A stretch of DNA of 64,000 bases, taken from Artocarpus heterophyllus. Lineage: Eukaryota; Streptophyta; Magnoliopsida; Rosales; Moraceae. Below the pieces are notes generated by a model that saw only the letters and a list, made by a program, of their open reading frames with translations, did no database searches and was not told the DNA's origin. The DNA is taken from the NCBI GenBank assembly GCA_025403435.1, contig CM046330.1, positions 21,970,239-22,034,238 on the forward strand, written 5' to 3'. The position numbers and the translations under genes are program-made. The stretch's first letter is position 1; each line of letters opens with the position of its first letter. Below, in pieces: positions 46,161 through 57,233 of this stretch.

Positions 46161-48709
46161 AAAACTTCAAGTTTCAGATGGGCTATGGATCCTTGGTGTT
46201 GGCTAAAACAATGAGAGATGTCCATCTTTATGTTGATAATTATAGGAGTTTAGTTTTACGAGATTGTTTTAATGTTCCAAAACTTAAAAAGAATTTGATA
46301 TATGTAGCTTGTTTATTTAAAGATTCCTATTTAGTTTCCTTTAATAATAAAGTGGTGATTCATAAAAATAAATCTTTTATTTATGATGGATGGATGCAAA
46401 ATAACCTATATTTTATCAAACCTAAGATGGACTCACTGCCGAACACTAAGGTTGATGATAATAACTCTAAAAGACTTAAGACTTTGCACTTTAATGATAC
46501 TTATCTTTGGCATTTGCAATTAGGTCATATTAGTTTGAATAGGATTCAAAGGTTGGTAAAGGATGGAGCTTTAAGTCACTTAAAGGTGGAATCTGTACAA
46601 TAATGTGAATCCTATTTGGAGGGCAAAATGACCAAAAGACCATTCGGGTCTAGGGCAATAGGGCCGAAGGGGTTCTGGAACTTATGTATAGTGATGTTTA
46701 CGGACCTATGAACATCCGAATATGAAGAGGGTATGAGTATTTCGTCACTTTTATTGATGATTACTCATGGTATGGGTATGCATACCTGATGCACCACAAA
46801 AGCAAAACTTTTGACAAGTTTAGAGAGTTTCGGGCTGAAGTGAAAAAGCAACTAAGCAGACCCATAAAGACACTTCGGTTAGGTGGAAAATACATTTCTA
46901 ATGAGTTCTTGGGACACTTATTAAAGAATAGGATTTTATTGCATTTGACTACTAGGGCACTCCATAGTAGAATGGCATGGTAGAGAGAAGGAATAGGACT
47001 TTCTTGGACATGGTTAGGTCCATGATGAGTTATTCATCATTGCCTTTGTCCTTTTTGGGATATGCACTTCAAATTATATGTTATCTTCTAAATGATGTGC
47101 CTTCAAAATCAGTCCCTAAAACTACTCACGAGTTGTGGACGGGCAGGAAGATATCCTTAAACCATATTCGTATATGGGGATGTCCGGCTCATGTCCTGTT
47201 TAAGGATATGAATAAGTTGGAAGCACGCTCAGAAGTTTGCATATTTGTAAGATATTCAAAAGGGACTAAAGGGGGTTATTTCTATAACTTAAAGGAAAAT
47301 AAAGTCATGGTTTCTACAAATGCAACTTTCCTTAAGGAGAGTTACATGAACAACTTTAAGCCTCGAAGTAAAGTGGTTCTTGAGGAGTTGGTGAGTGATT
47401 CGATCACTTTGAGGGTTCTAGTAGAACCCAATCCAATCAATGTAGAAAAACTAATCGAACAACAACCTAAGGGGCTTTGGCGTAGTAGGAGGATCGGGTG
47501 TCAACCCGAGAGATATATGTTCAATGGTGAGGCCTTTTTAGCTAAACTAGATGAACATGATTGGGATCCTTACGCTTACAAAGAGGCTATGGAGGATGAT
47601 GATTCAAAACTCTAGACAGAAGCCATAACACTAAGATAAAGTCTATAGAGACTAATCGGGTTTGAGAACTTATGCATCTTCCCCAAGGGATAAAACCCAT
47701 AGGATGTAAGTAGATCTATAAGAAAAAGAGAGGAGCAGATGGAAAAGTCAAAACCTATAAGGTTAGACTAGTAGCTAAGGAATACATGCAAAAGGAAGGA
47801 ATCGATTTTGAGAAAACCTTTTCACCTATAGCCATGCTTAAGTCCATCCGTATTCTCTTGTCCATAACTGCCATTCTCGACTACTAGGCCAGCTACATAG
47901 ATAAGATTCTCAAGAGGTTTGCAATATAGGATTCCAAGAAAGGTAGGCAACCATCTAGGTTTGGAATTACTCTTTCTAAGAAAGACTCTCCAAAGTCTGA
48001 TGAAGAAAGAGAATACATGAAGAAGGTGCCTTATGCTTCGGTAGTGGGTAGTCTCATGTATACCATGCTTTGCACACGACTAGATATTTGTTATATTGTT
48101 GGGATTGCAAGTCGATTTCAGGTAGATCCAGGACCAAACCATTAGGTTGTGGTCAAGCATATTTTCAAGTACCTGAAAGGACTTAAGGGTATATGCTTGT
48201 GTATTTGGGTGAGGACTTAACTCCTCTAGGATACATTGATCCAAATTTCCAATCCTATCTGGATTCAAGGAGATCAACTTCTAGTTTTGTGCTTAGTCTG
48301 GGCGGTCGTGCCATCAGTTAGAGAAGTGTAAAGCAAGATTGCACTTCGGATTCAACAATAGAGGCTGAGTATGTCACAGCTAGTGATGCTTCGAAAGAAG
48401 CAATGTGGCTCTACAAGTTCCTTGAGGATCTTGAGGTAGTTCCTAGTATAAATAAGGCAATATCATTGTATTGTGATAACAGTGCGATAGTAGCTAACGC
48501 TAAGGAACCAAGATTTCACAAGAAGAGTAAACATATTAGTTAGAAGTATCATTTGATAAAGGACTTCATAGAGAGGGCATGTTGCTATGTGCAAAATTAC
48601 ATCAGAGGACAATTTAGTTGACCCATTCAGGAAGACACTTAATGGGAGAGTCTTCGAGAGGCATGTGGAAGCTATAGGGATGCAAAATTTGTCATATTTA
48701 CTCACTTAG
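46161..48709 (+). pseudogene. Element F integrase, reverse transcriptase and RNase H remnant, RT core deleted
   Basis: Integrase zinc region HLQLGHISLNRIQRLVKDG then CESY (second cysteine lost), followed by a frameshift. The core continues with FVTFIDDYSWYGYAYL and, after another shift, VERRNRTFLDMVRSMM. The region 46977-47615 covers the integrase C-terminus and hinge. RT starts (HLPQGIKPIGCK-like) but near 47885 it jumps from the ILDY block to ASYIDKILKRF, losing about 440 bp that carry [11 protein letters not shown] and YVDD in H. RNase H follows with MYTMLCTRLDICY, EAEYVTASDASKEA and YCDNSAIVANAKEP; the stop is at 48707-48709. Confidence 0.8.
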
Positions 48710-48710
48710 T

Positions 48711-48723
48711 GCAAGTGGGAGAT
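48711..48723 (+). other. Polypurine tract of element F
   Basis: gcaagtgggagat immediately before the 3' LTR start TGTTAGACATG. Confidence 0.75.
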
Positions 48724-50182
48724 TGTTAGACATGTATGCCCTAAGGAGTAAAAATGTAATATGTTTTTAGAGACATTTTAATCAATAAAGAATTTATTTA
48801 ATATTTATATACCAAATCTTGTCCTCTTTATGTTCATATTTGTTGAATGTATGTTAAGCAAACGAAAGTCTGAGACTGTCGGTCCAAACCTTTTAAGAAT
48901 CAGGCATATGATGGAAAAGTTATGCGAAAGACATGATTCTAAAGGTGATAGTCTAAATCATAAGATTTGCAATCGATAGAATAAAGTTGGGTGCTTTATT
49001 CATGCAAAGATTGTTATGTTGTCTATATCCTTAATGAGAGATGGTTTGTCTTGGCCATCAGAGGTGGACTCCATGAATAGAAACATTGGTGCATTGTCAT
49101 AGGTGACGATGCATTGGATAAGGACATAAAGTTAATTGATTAGGATTAATAATTCTGCCTTGCAAATTGATTCACTTTAGACAATCGTATGTGTTGTATC
49201 TTAATCCAAAGATGAATAGTCAACCAGTTGTCTTAACTTATGTCTTTTGATACACCAAAGGGTGACATCTATATTTTATGTTGGTACACATGCTGGTACG
49301 TTAAAGGCATGACTTTTGATAATGTCGACTTGTTATTCATAGATATGGAATCCATGGATCCTCTTTAAGAGTCGTTGATATCCTCTTATATGCGTTATCT
49401 TATAATTAGAAAACGGGAGCGCTCAATCATTTAGATACATAGGTGTAACGGAATGGTATATTATCTTGGGATGGCAAGTTTTCAAATTGTGAGATAATAG
49501 AACGTAAGAGAAAAATAATTGGTAAGGTAAGACATAATTTATCCTTAAGCCAATTATGGATAATCCTATGGGGATACGACACATCATGATATGTCATGGA
49601 GACTTAATTATTCGAGCTTCGCAATTCTATGTAGTTCAAAAGTACAGCTCTAAGCTTTTGATGGAGTAGTGTTAGAGCTAATAATTATGAAATATATATC
49701 TGGGATATTGGGTTTCATAATTATCAGAAGCTTGAACTATATAGGTCCATATGGTCCCCTTTGCTAGCTCACAAAAATCCTATAACGTTACGGTGTGCTT
49801 TTCTAATAAATTTGTGACTTATGTCATATTATTAGATTGGCTAAAATTTGAGTTAATTAGATTTAATAATTCATGTTAATTTATCGGTTGAATTAATTTT
49901 GTAATTAATTTAAGATAAACATGTTGGTTTATTGGTTGAATTAATTTGGTGAATTAATTCAAGATAAATATGTAGAATTATTGTGGATAATATCTTATTT
50001 GTATGGGATTATAGGATATGATTATTTTAAACAGATAACTTCTCTATTGTGTTATTTGAATTAAAATAAAGACTCTATCAAAGATACCCAGAGCGAATAA
50101 GATTGATATTATCCAATAAGTTGAGATAGCATCTATCGGATCAACCTTGGATTCTAATCAAATTCAAATTAGGCATCTACGA

Positions 50183-50222
50183 TGGCGCAGCCAACCGCGC
50201 CTTTATATCGCGGTCGACCATG
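50183..50222. repeat. GGTCGACC-type units in the 3' LTR of element F
   Basis: gcgcagccaaccgcg and cgcggtcgaccatgg, 104-143 bp upstream of the TATA box at 50326, at the position of the GGCAGGCCGAAC triplet in H and E. Confidence 0.6.
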
Positions 50223-50325
50223 GCTATCAGACTCTGAGTCTGATTATGTGGATTTAAATTTGAAACTGATTCAAACTCAAATTTTGAGGCCTTATCTGAT
50301 AATGATTGACCCTAAGTCTGACCTT

Positions 50326-50333
50326 TATAAATA
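50326..50333 (+). promoter_or_regulatory. TATA box in the 3' LTR of element F
   Basis: TATAAATA in acctttataaatagaaaatg. From a 3' LTR this promoter would drive readthrough into the flanking G LTR in antisense. Confidence 0.5.
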
Positions 50334-50725
50334 GAAAATGAGTTCCCTTTGTTATTTGGATCAGTTGAGAAATCTAAAGTAAGTACTCTGCCAATGAGAC
50401 TTTGAAACTCCCTGGAGAGCTGTTGTTCACAAATCATGAACTATAACTTTGGGTATTTCTTAATTGGTTTGAAGGAGAGCCACCTATGGAAGAGCTGTAT
50501 GAGTCTGCCCATGCACACATCAGTCGTGGATAGAGAATAGCGAAGAAGGCTAGTTAGTTAAGGTCCTTCTACAACGTATTTTCTCTTCATCTATTGCGGA
50601 AGCTTTTCGGAAAATAAGGATAGTAAGATCTGGTTAATTTATGCACATAGTGTGTCAAACTTATGTTTTGAAAAATACTCTAGTATAAAATTTTTAAAAT
50701 TTCACTGTGTACTATTTTTCCAACA

Positions 50726-50730
50726 CAGTC
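50726..50730. other. Target-site duplication of element F, right copy (cagtc)
   Basis: Exact copy of 41679-41683 directly after the LTR end CCAACA. Confidence 0.9.
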
Positions 50731-51316
50731 ATGTCTTTAACGTACTGGTATGCATACCATTATAAAATACGAATGTCACCCTTTGGTACATCAAAAGACA
50801 TATGTTAAGACAATGGGCCTGCTATTTGTTTCAAGATTAAGATACAACACATATGATTATTTAAAGTGAATTGATTTGCAAAATTAGAATTATTAATCCA
50901 AATTAATTACACATTATGTCTCGATCCAATACATCGTCACCTTTGACAATGCGCCAATGTTTCTATTCGCGGAGTCCACCTCTGATGGCCAAGATAAATC
51001 ATCTCCTGTTAGGGATATAGATAACATGATAATTTTTTATGAATAAAGCGCGCAACTTTATTCCCTTGATTACAGATCTTATAATTTAGATCATCACCTT
51101 AAGAATTATGTTTTCTGCATAATCTGTCCATCATATGACTAATTCTTAAAGGTTTTGACTGACAGTCTCAGACTTTTGTTTGTTATCATACATTCAACAA
51201 ATATGAACATAAAGAGGATAGCATTTGGTATATGTACAATAAATGAACTCTTTATTGATAAAAATGTCTTCAAAAGGATATTATATTTTTCCTCCTTAAG
51301 GCATACATTTATAACA
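50731..51316 (-). repeat. 3' LTR of element G, outer part (U3 start)
   Basis: Continues the LTR broken by F, from atgtctttaacgtactgg to the LTR start (TGTTATAAATGTATGCC on the minus strand), followed by the polypurine tract at 51317-51328. Confidence 0.8.
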
Positions 51317-51328
51317 ATCTCCCATTGC
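51317..51328 (-). other. Polypurine tract of element G
   Basis: GCAATGGGAGAT on the minus strand, next to the LTR start; it is one base shorter than the family form. Confidence 0.65.
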
Positions 51329-51329
51329 A

Positions 51330-53600
51330 CTAAATGAGTAAATATGGCAAATCTTGCATCTCTATAGCTTCCACATGCCTCTTGAAAACTCTCGTAGCTA
51401 GTGTCTTTGTGAATGGATTAGCTAAATTGTCCTCAGATGCGATTTAGCATACAGCAAAATGCCCGCCCTCAATGAAGTCCTTTATCACATGATGCTTTCG
51501 ATCAATGTGATTACTTTTCTTGTGAAATCTTAATTCCTTAGCATTAGCTATCTTGCACTATTATCACAGTATAGCGATACCACCTTATCCATACCAGGAA
51601 CTACTTCAAGATCCCCAAGGAACTTGTGGAGTTACACTGCTTCTTTTGAAGCATCACTAGCTGCCACATACTCGGCCTCCATCATTGAATCTAAAGTGTA
51701 ACCTTGCTTTACACTTCTCCAAACAATGGCACCACCACCAAGAATAAACACAACACCTAAAGTTGATCTTGTTGAATCCAGACAGGATTTGAAATCGGAG
51801 TTAGTGTATCTCAAAGGTGTTAAATCCTCACCAAATATGCAAGCATATACCCTAGAGTCCTTTTCAAGTACTTGAAAATATGCTTGATCGCAACCCGGTT
51901 GTTCAGTCTTGGATTCGACTGAAATCGACTTACAATCCCGACTGCATAACAACTATTCGGTCGTGTGCAAAGCATGGCATAAATCCGACTACCTATTGCC
52001 GAGGCATAAGGCACCTTCTTCATGTATTCTCTTTCTTCATCTGATTTTGGTGAGTCTTTCTTAGAAAGAGTAATTTCTAACCTAGATGGTTGCCCACCTT
52101 TCTTAGAATTGTACATTGCAAACCTTTTGAGAATTTTATCTATGTAGCTAGCTAGGGATAAAGCTATCATTATGCTCTTCTTATCTCAAAAGATCTGGAT
52201 ACCAAGAACAAAATTAGCTTCACCCAAGTCTTTCTTGTCAAACTGCTTGGTCAACCATAATTTGACCGATGACAATTGCCCAACATCATTGCCAATTAGC
52301 AGAACATCATCTACATAGAGTAGTAGAAAAACCATTATTCCATCCTTAATGTATTTGTATACATATGGTTGGTCCACATTTTGTGCGAACCCATAAGTCT
52401 TGATCACTTGATCAAATCATATGTTCCAAGAATGGAAAGCCTGGTGAAGTTCATAAAACTTTAGTAGCTTACAAACCTTACCTTTTTGACCCTTGGCCTT
52501 GAACCCGTCTGATTATACCATATATATGGACTCATCAAGATAACCATTCAAAAAGGCCGTCTTGATAACCATCTGCCTAATCTAGTAGTCGAGAGCGGTA
52601 GCTATGGACAAGAGAATGCGGATGGACTTAAGCATGGCTACAGGTGACAAGGTTTCCTCAAAATTGATTCCTTCCTTTTACATGTATCCCTTAGCTACCA
52701 GTCTAGCCTTATAGGTTTCGACCTTTCCATCCACTCCTCTCTTCCTCTTATAGATCCACTTACACCCTATGGGTTTTACTCCTTTGTGAAGATCCGCAAG
52801 TTCCTAGACCCGATTTGTCTCCACAGACTTCATCTCAGTGTTCATAGCTTTTGTCCATATTTTCGAATCAACATCCTCCATAGCTTCTTGTAAGTGCAAG
52901 GATTCAGGTCATGTTCAACCGGTTCAGCCAAGAAGGCTTCACCATTGAACATATACCTCTCAGGTTAATACCCGATCCTCCCACTACATTGAAGCCCCTT
53001 AGGTTGTTGTTCGTGTTCGATTGGTTTTTCTACACCGATTAGAGTGGTTTCTACCAAAACCCTTGGAGTGATTGAATCACTCGCCCACTCCTTGAGTACC
53101 ACTTTACTTCAAGGCTTAAAGTCATCCATGTTACTGTCCTCAAGAAATGTTGCATTAGTTGAAACCATGACTTTATTTTCCTTTGTGTTATAAAAATAAC
53201 CCCTTTTAGTCCCTTTTGTATATCCTACAAACACACGTGCTTCTAATTTATTTGTTTCCTTAAACAGGAGATGAGTTGGACATCCCCATATACGAATATG
53301 GTTTAAGAATGTCTTTTTCCCTATCCACAACTCGTGAAAAGTTTTAGGAACTGATTTTGAAGGCACATTGTTCAAAAGATAACATGTGGTTTGTAGTGTG
53401 TATCCCCAAAAGGATAAAGGCAATGATGAATAACTCATCAAGGATCTAAACATGCCCAACAAAGTCCTATTCCTTGTCTCAGCCATGCCATTCTGTTGCG
53501 GAGTGCCCGACGTAGTCAAATGGGATAAAATCCCATTCTCTAATAAGTGTTTCAAGAACTCATCAGAAAGATATTCACCACCTTGATTGGATCAAAGTGC
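51330..53600 (-). pseudogene. Element G integrase core to RNase H remnant
   Basis: From the right: integrase core with TGA in place of the arginine before [12 protein letters not shown] (53592-53594), then GTPQQNGMAETRNRTLLGM, in which the R after the catalytic glutamate is T. Next is the C-terminal block with [11 protein letters not shown] and VFVGYTKGTKRGYFYN. RT is mostly out of frame; 52407-52186 keeps YVDDVLLIGND. The region with AMYNSKKGGQPSRLEITLSKKDSPKSDEEREYMKKVPYAS is 52170-51820. RNase H (51952-51632) has YTNSDF and DSMMEAEYVAASDASKEAV; the family stop is at 51330-51332. Confidence 0.8.
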
Positions 53601-55240
53601 TTTTATGTGTCTAGCTAATTGCTTTTCCACTTCAGTCCAAAACTCCCTAAACTTGTCATAAGTTTCGCTTTTATGGTGCATTAAGTACACATACCCATAT
53701 CTTGAGTAATCATCAATAAAAGTGACGACTATACCCTTCTCGTGCCTCGATGTTCATAGGACCACAAACATCACTATGTCCAAGTTCTAGAACCCCTTTA
53801 GCCTTTAGACCCAAATGGTCTTTTGGTCATTTTACCCTCTAAACAAGATTCACAATGTGGTATAGATTCCACCTTTACGTGACTTAAAGGTCCATCCCTT
53901 ACCAACCTTTAAATCCTATTCAGGTTAATATGACCTTGTTGCAAATGCCAAATATAAGTCTTCTTAAAGTGAAAAGTTTTAAATCTTTTAGAGTCATTAT
54001 CATTAACCTCAGTGTTAAGCAGTAAGTCCATCTTAGGTTTGATAAAATATAGATCCTTTTGCATCCATCTGTCATATGTAAAAGATTTGTTTTTTTAAAT
54101 CACCACTTTATTATTAAAAGAAACTACATAGGAGTCTTTAAATAAACAAGCTACAGAAATTAAATTCCTTTTAAGTTTAGGAACATAAAAACAATCTTGC
54201 AAAATTAAACTCCTATAATTATCAAAATAAAGATAGACGTCTCCCACTACTTCAGTTAACACCAAGGATCCATCAACCATCCTAAGTGTGAAGCCTTCAT
54301 GTAGTAGACTTCTCATTTTTTTGAACCCCTGTAGAGAAACACAAACATGATTAGTTGCCTTGGAATCTATGATCCAAGTGTTATTGGGGCTTCCTTATTT
54401 AATAAATAGAAAATCACAACTACTGCCTCAGCAAAAGAAGTCCTTGCAATTCTTCTTGACATGCCTGACCTTCCCACAGAAAAAGCACTTAAGCTTCTTT
54501 AGGTTCTTCTTTTTCTTCTTCTTATTCTTCCATTTGCAGGAATAGAACACTTCCCATTCTTAGCCTATTGCTTCTTTTCATTCCCAAGGTTAGGATTGGA
54601 ACCAGATGCAGCCGCTAAGTTAGCCTCACCACTAGCAGGAGTTTCCCTGATTAGATTTTTGAACTCCTGTAACTGCATCATTAGCTCAGTCAAGGTCCTA
54701 TCCCATCCATTGCTTAAATTAAATAAAGCTTTAAACAGGATAAACTCCTTAGATAGAGTCTCAAATACCATAGTCATTTGTGTTTCAGTATCTATGTTAG
54801 CTCCATTGTTTGAGCCTTGGTGAGGTAACCCATGACCAACATCATATGCTCTTTCACAGACGTCCCTAGTCTTTGTTTACAGTTTAAGAGTTTTTGAAGT
54901 GCACCTTGCTGTTTTGTTAGGGCCTGGCCTTCAAACATGTCTTCAAGATTATCCAAGTTCTGCTTCATAGTCTCATAATCTTCATGTTGAGCCTACAACA
55001 CATTATTCACGCTGGCCATAACATAACAGCCAACTTGATCGTTAGCATCTCTCCAGTGATCATACGCTTAGATTTGCTCATTAGTAGAATCTCCTATAGG
55101 CTCGGGAGGACACGGCGTCGTTAGCATAAATTTTAGTTTCTCAAAGGTAGGATGATATTTAGGTTCTATTTCTAATCATTATAGTTCTCACCTATGAATT
55201 GGTTTTTATCGAGTATAGATGATAAAATGTTTTTACACAT
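53601..55240 (-). pseudogene. Element G gag, protease and integrase zinc region remnant
   Basis: The start codon at 55240 gives MCKNILSSILDKNQ. Gag blocks include YDHWRDANDQVGCYVMAS and GHMMLVMGYLTKA-like sequence; 54777-54565 holds TMVFETLSKEFILFKALFNLSNG and the SGEANLAAASGSNPN linker. The zinc knuckle reads near CFFCGKVRHVKKNC, with the glycine before the histidine changed. The protease site is D-S-K (54359-54367). The stretch 54316-54095 keeps LRMVDGSLVLTEVVGDVYLYFDNYRS. The frame is lost in the zinc-binding part of the integrase (54000-53750). Confidence 0.75.
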
Positions 55241-55489
55241 TTTTAATCTATAATAAAGAATCATATACCAAACATAAGCAAACATACCATATGATCTAGG
55301 GCCCATATGATCTAGCATATATTAATAATCATTTCCTTAGCCATCAATTTATTAACAGAGCTCAAAAGGGGGGTTAATAATAAGATTGACATGAGTGTAT
55401 AACCATCATTTAAATATTTTATCCATGATTTATAATCACTATCTAGGGGTATGCAATGATAAATCATGCTAAAAGACCTTATCTTTTCT
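55241..55489 (-). other. Truncated leader of element G
   Basis: Leader sequence shared with H (aatcatataccaaacataagcaaac, then the ttaataataa and cctagggg-type blocks). About 180 bp are missing near 55290 relative to H. It ends at cttatcttttc (55489), followed by the gypsy fragment. Confidence 0.6.
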
Positions 55490-56645
55490 TCTTGGCTTTT
55501 GTCTACAATGTTTGCCAGATAGCCCATGCAGCCACTTGCTAAAAACTTCCTTGCTTTCATTGCCGATAAAAACATGTGGGGTTTCCTTTTGGATTTGCCA
55601 ACATAAATGAACTTCTGATCACCTTCTGGATGGAAGATCACCTTTCACTTCCGACATTCTATAGAAGCATTGTACTTGCTCAGGAAATCCATCCCAAGAA
55701 TCATATCATAGTCATGCATGTCGATCACAATGAGGTCGATGAAAAGCTCCCTATCAGAAATCCATAGGGGTACTATACGCAAACAGTGCGTATATAATAT
55801 CACTTCCCCAAAGGGTAGTGTCGTAGTGAATCCCTGTCTCATAGGTTCTAAACGAACCTCTTACTTTTTAGCAAATGATATAGATACAAAAGAATGTGTG
55901 GCACCCGTATCAAAAAGGACATAAACATCATTAGATAAACTTGTTATCTGACCTGTGACCACATTGGAGGCTTCAGTAGCCACCTGTTCTTTCGCCATAG
56001 TATAAATACGGGCATTCGTTGGTGGAGCTTCAATTCTTCCTTGACTAATGAGTGGCCCTTCAATTAAAGCTTGCATTTGATGAAGCTGGGCTTGAGGAGG
56101 AGCTCTCTGCGGGGCATTGTCATTCATCAATTTGGGGCAGTTCTTGACAAAGTGGTCTTCACGCCCAGAAATGAAACATTGATTTGTTCCCAAGTGACAT
56201 TCCCTTGGATGCTTCTTTTCACATTTGGCACATGGTTGAAACCGCCTGTTATTGTTGTTGTGCTGACCATCGTTATGTCTCTTGTTGTCTTGGCCCTGCT
56301 GATTTTGAGGATTGCCCTTCCTCTTGTTATTCCTCCAGTTCTGGTTGCTGTTGTTGCTGTTGTTGTTCCTGTGTGGAGGGCGGTTCTGGTTGTTTGCATT
56401 ATTGGCCTGTTGGCCAGACTGAGGCTGATTCCTTCTTACCTTTGACAAATGAAACTTAGCACGTTGAGTCCTCATAACAACCTACTCTTGAGTCCTAGGT
56501 GGACTTGCCCCATCAACTATCGTAGCAATTTCTGGCCTAAGGGCTCTGATCAGTCTTCTGACCCTTTCACTTTCATCCATAAACATTCTTGGACATAAAC
56601 GAGTCAGCTGGTCAAACTTCGTCACCACATCAGTGACTGACATAT
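55490..56645 (-). pseudogene. Element I: Ty3/gypsy gag and protease fragment
   Basis: Leftward from 56645: gag capsid end (MSVTDVVTKFDQLTRLCPRM and RRLIRALRPEI), a TAG, then an N/Q-rich linker. Next comes a knuckle region with CAKCEKKHPREC and CFISGREDHFVKNC; the second cysteine of the last finger is serine. The aspartic protease site DTGATHSFVS is intact (about 55885-55915). After a TAA the protease continues with VPLWISDRELFIDLIVIDMHDYDMILGMDFLSKYNA (55750-55660), then to SQEEK at 55490, where it meets the leader of G. RT and later domains are missing. Relatives are plant Tekay/Del or CRM-type gypsy elements. H is inserted at 56645/56646, in gag. Confidence 0.85.
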
Positions 56646-57050
56646 TGTTGGAAACAAAGAGCGCAGCAGAATTTTTTTAAAATATTTCATCAGAGTAATT
56701 TCCAAAACACAAGTTTGACATGTTATATGTATAAATTAAACAGATCTTACTAACCTCAGTGTGCCGAAGAACCTCCACGATCCGTGTAGAGAAGTAACGT
56801 TCCAGAAGAGCCTCAACCAACTGGTCTTCTTTGCTATTCTCTATCCATAATTGGAGTGAGTGTGGGCTCACACGTACAGCTCTTCCATCGGTGACTCTAC
56901 TTCCGACCAACAGAGAGAACCCAAAGCTAGTGCTCGTGATTTGTGAACAAAAGCTATCAGGGAGTTTTCAGATGCTCACTAGAAGAGTATCACTCTTAAT
57001 CTCTCAAATTGATCTGTATTGATCTGAGTAAATCATGAGACTCACTCCCT

Positions 57051-57058
57051 TTATATAG
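57051..57058 (-). promoter_or_regulatory. TATA box in the LTR of element H
   Basis: CTATATAA on the minus strand within AGCTATATAAAGGGAGTGAG. Transcription would start shortly to its left and run leftward. The same GGGAGTGAGT context follows the box in E. Confidence 0.6.
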
Positions 57059-57175
57059 CTATTGGTCCTGGGGTCAGTCCATATCAGATCAGGTCTCAAA
57101 AACTCAAAACAAAATCGAGTTTGGATCAATATCTGATAAGATCCACATAAAAATGCGTAATCTTATCTACCGCTG

Positions 57176-57233
57176 ATCGGCAGGCCGAACAAGCCAGTTC
57201 GACAGGCCGAACACGTCATCCGGCAGGCCGAAC
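57176..57233. repeat. Phased triplet of GGCAGGCCGAAC units in the LTR of element H
   Basis: Three units, cggcaggccgaac, tcgacaggccgaac and ccggcaggccgaac, have their ccgaac cores at 57185, 57207 and 57228 (22 and 21 bp apart, about two helical turns). They lie 120-180 bp upstream of the TATA box in AT-rich sequence. Confidence 0.8.

Larger units (their letters stand above)
41684..50725 (+). mobile_element. Element F: full-length but defective Ty1/copia (family 2), plus strand
   Basis: 9042 bp with two LTRs (41684-43670 and 48724-50725), a primer-binding site, a polypurine tract and a 5-bp TSD. It lies in opposite orientation inside the 3' LTR of G. The coding region has lost the RT catalytic core and the gag zinc-knuckle cysteines. 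By eye the LTRs differ at roughly one base in ten, so the insertion is old, yet younger than G. Confidence 0.9.
48724..50725 (+). repeat. 3' LTR of element F (2002 bp)
   Basis: TGTTAGACATG to TTTTTCCAACA, co-linear with 41684-43670. TATA box at 50326-50333; motif region at 50183-50222 (gccaaccgcg and cgcggtcgacca). Confidence 0.85.
40264..55489 (-). mobile_element. Element G: Ty1/copia retrotransposon (family 2), minus strand, carrying element F
   Basis: The 3' LTR is split by element F into 40264-41683 and 50731-51316; together they make about 2006 bp, the normal family-2 LTR length. The interior on the minus strand runs 51317-55489. At 55489 the leader breaks off into Ty3/gypsy sequence (element I). 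Its own 5' LTR is missing. About 180 bp of leader are also deleted near 55290. G starts inside the 5' LTR of E, so E is older than G, and G is older than F. Confidence 0.8.

Noticed and set aside
56071..56459. Long plus-strand open frames rich in V/L or C
   Set aside because: They are antisense to the N/Q-rich linker and zinc knuckle of the gypsy gag (element I); the repetitive codons keep the other strand open.
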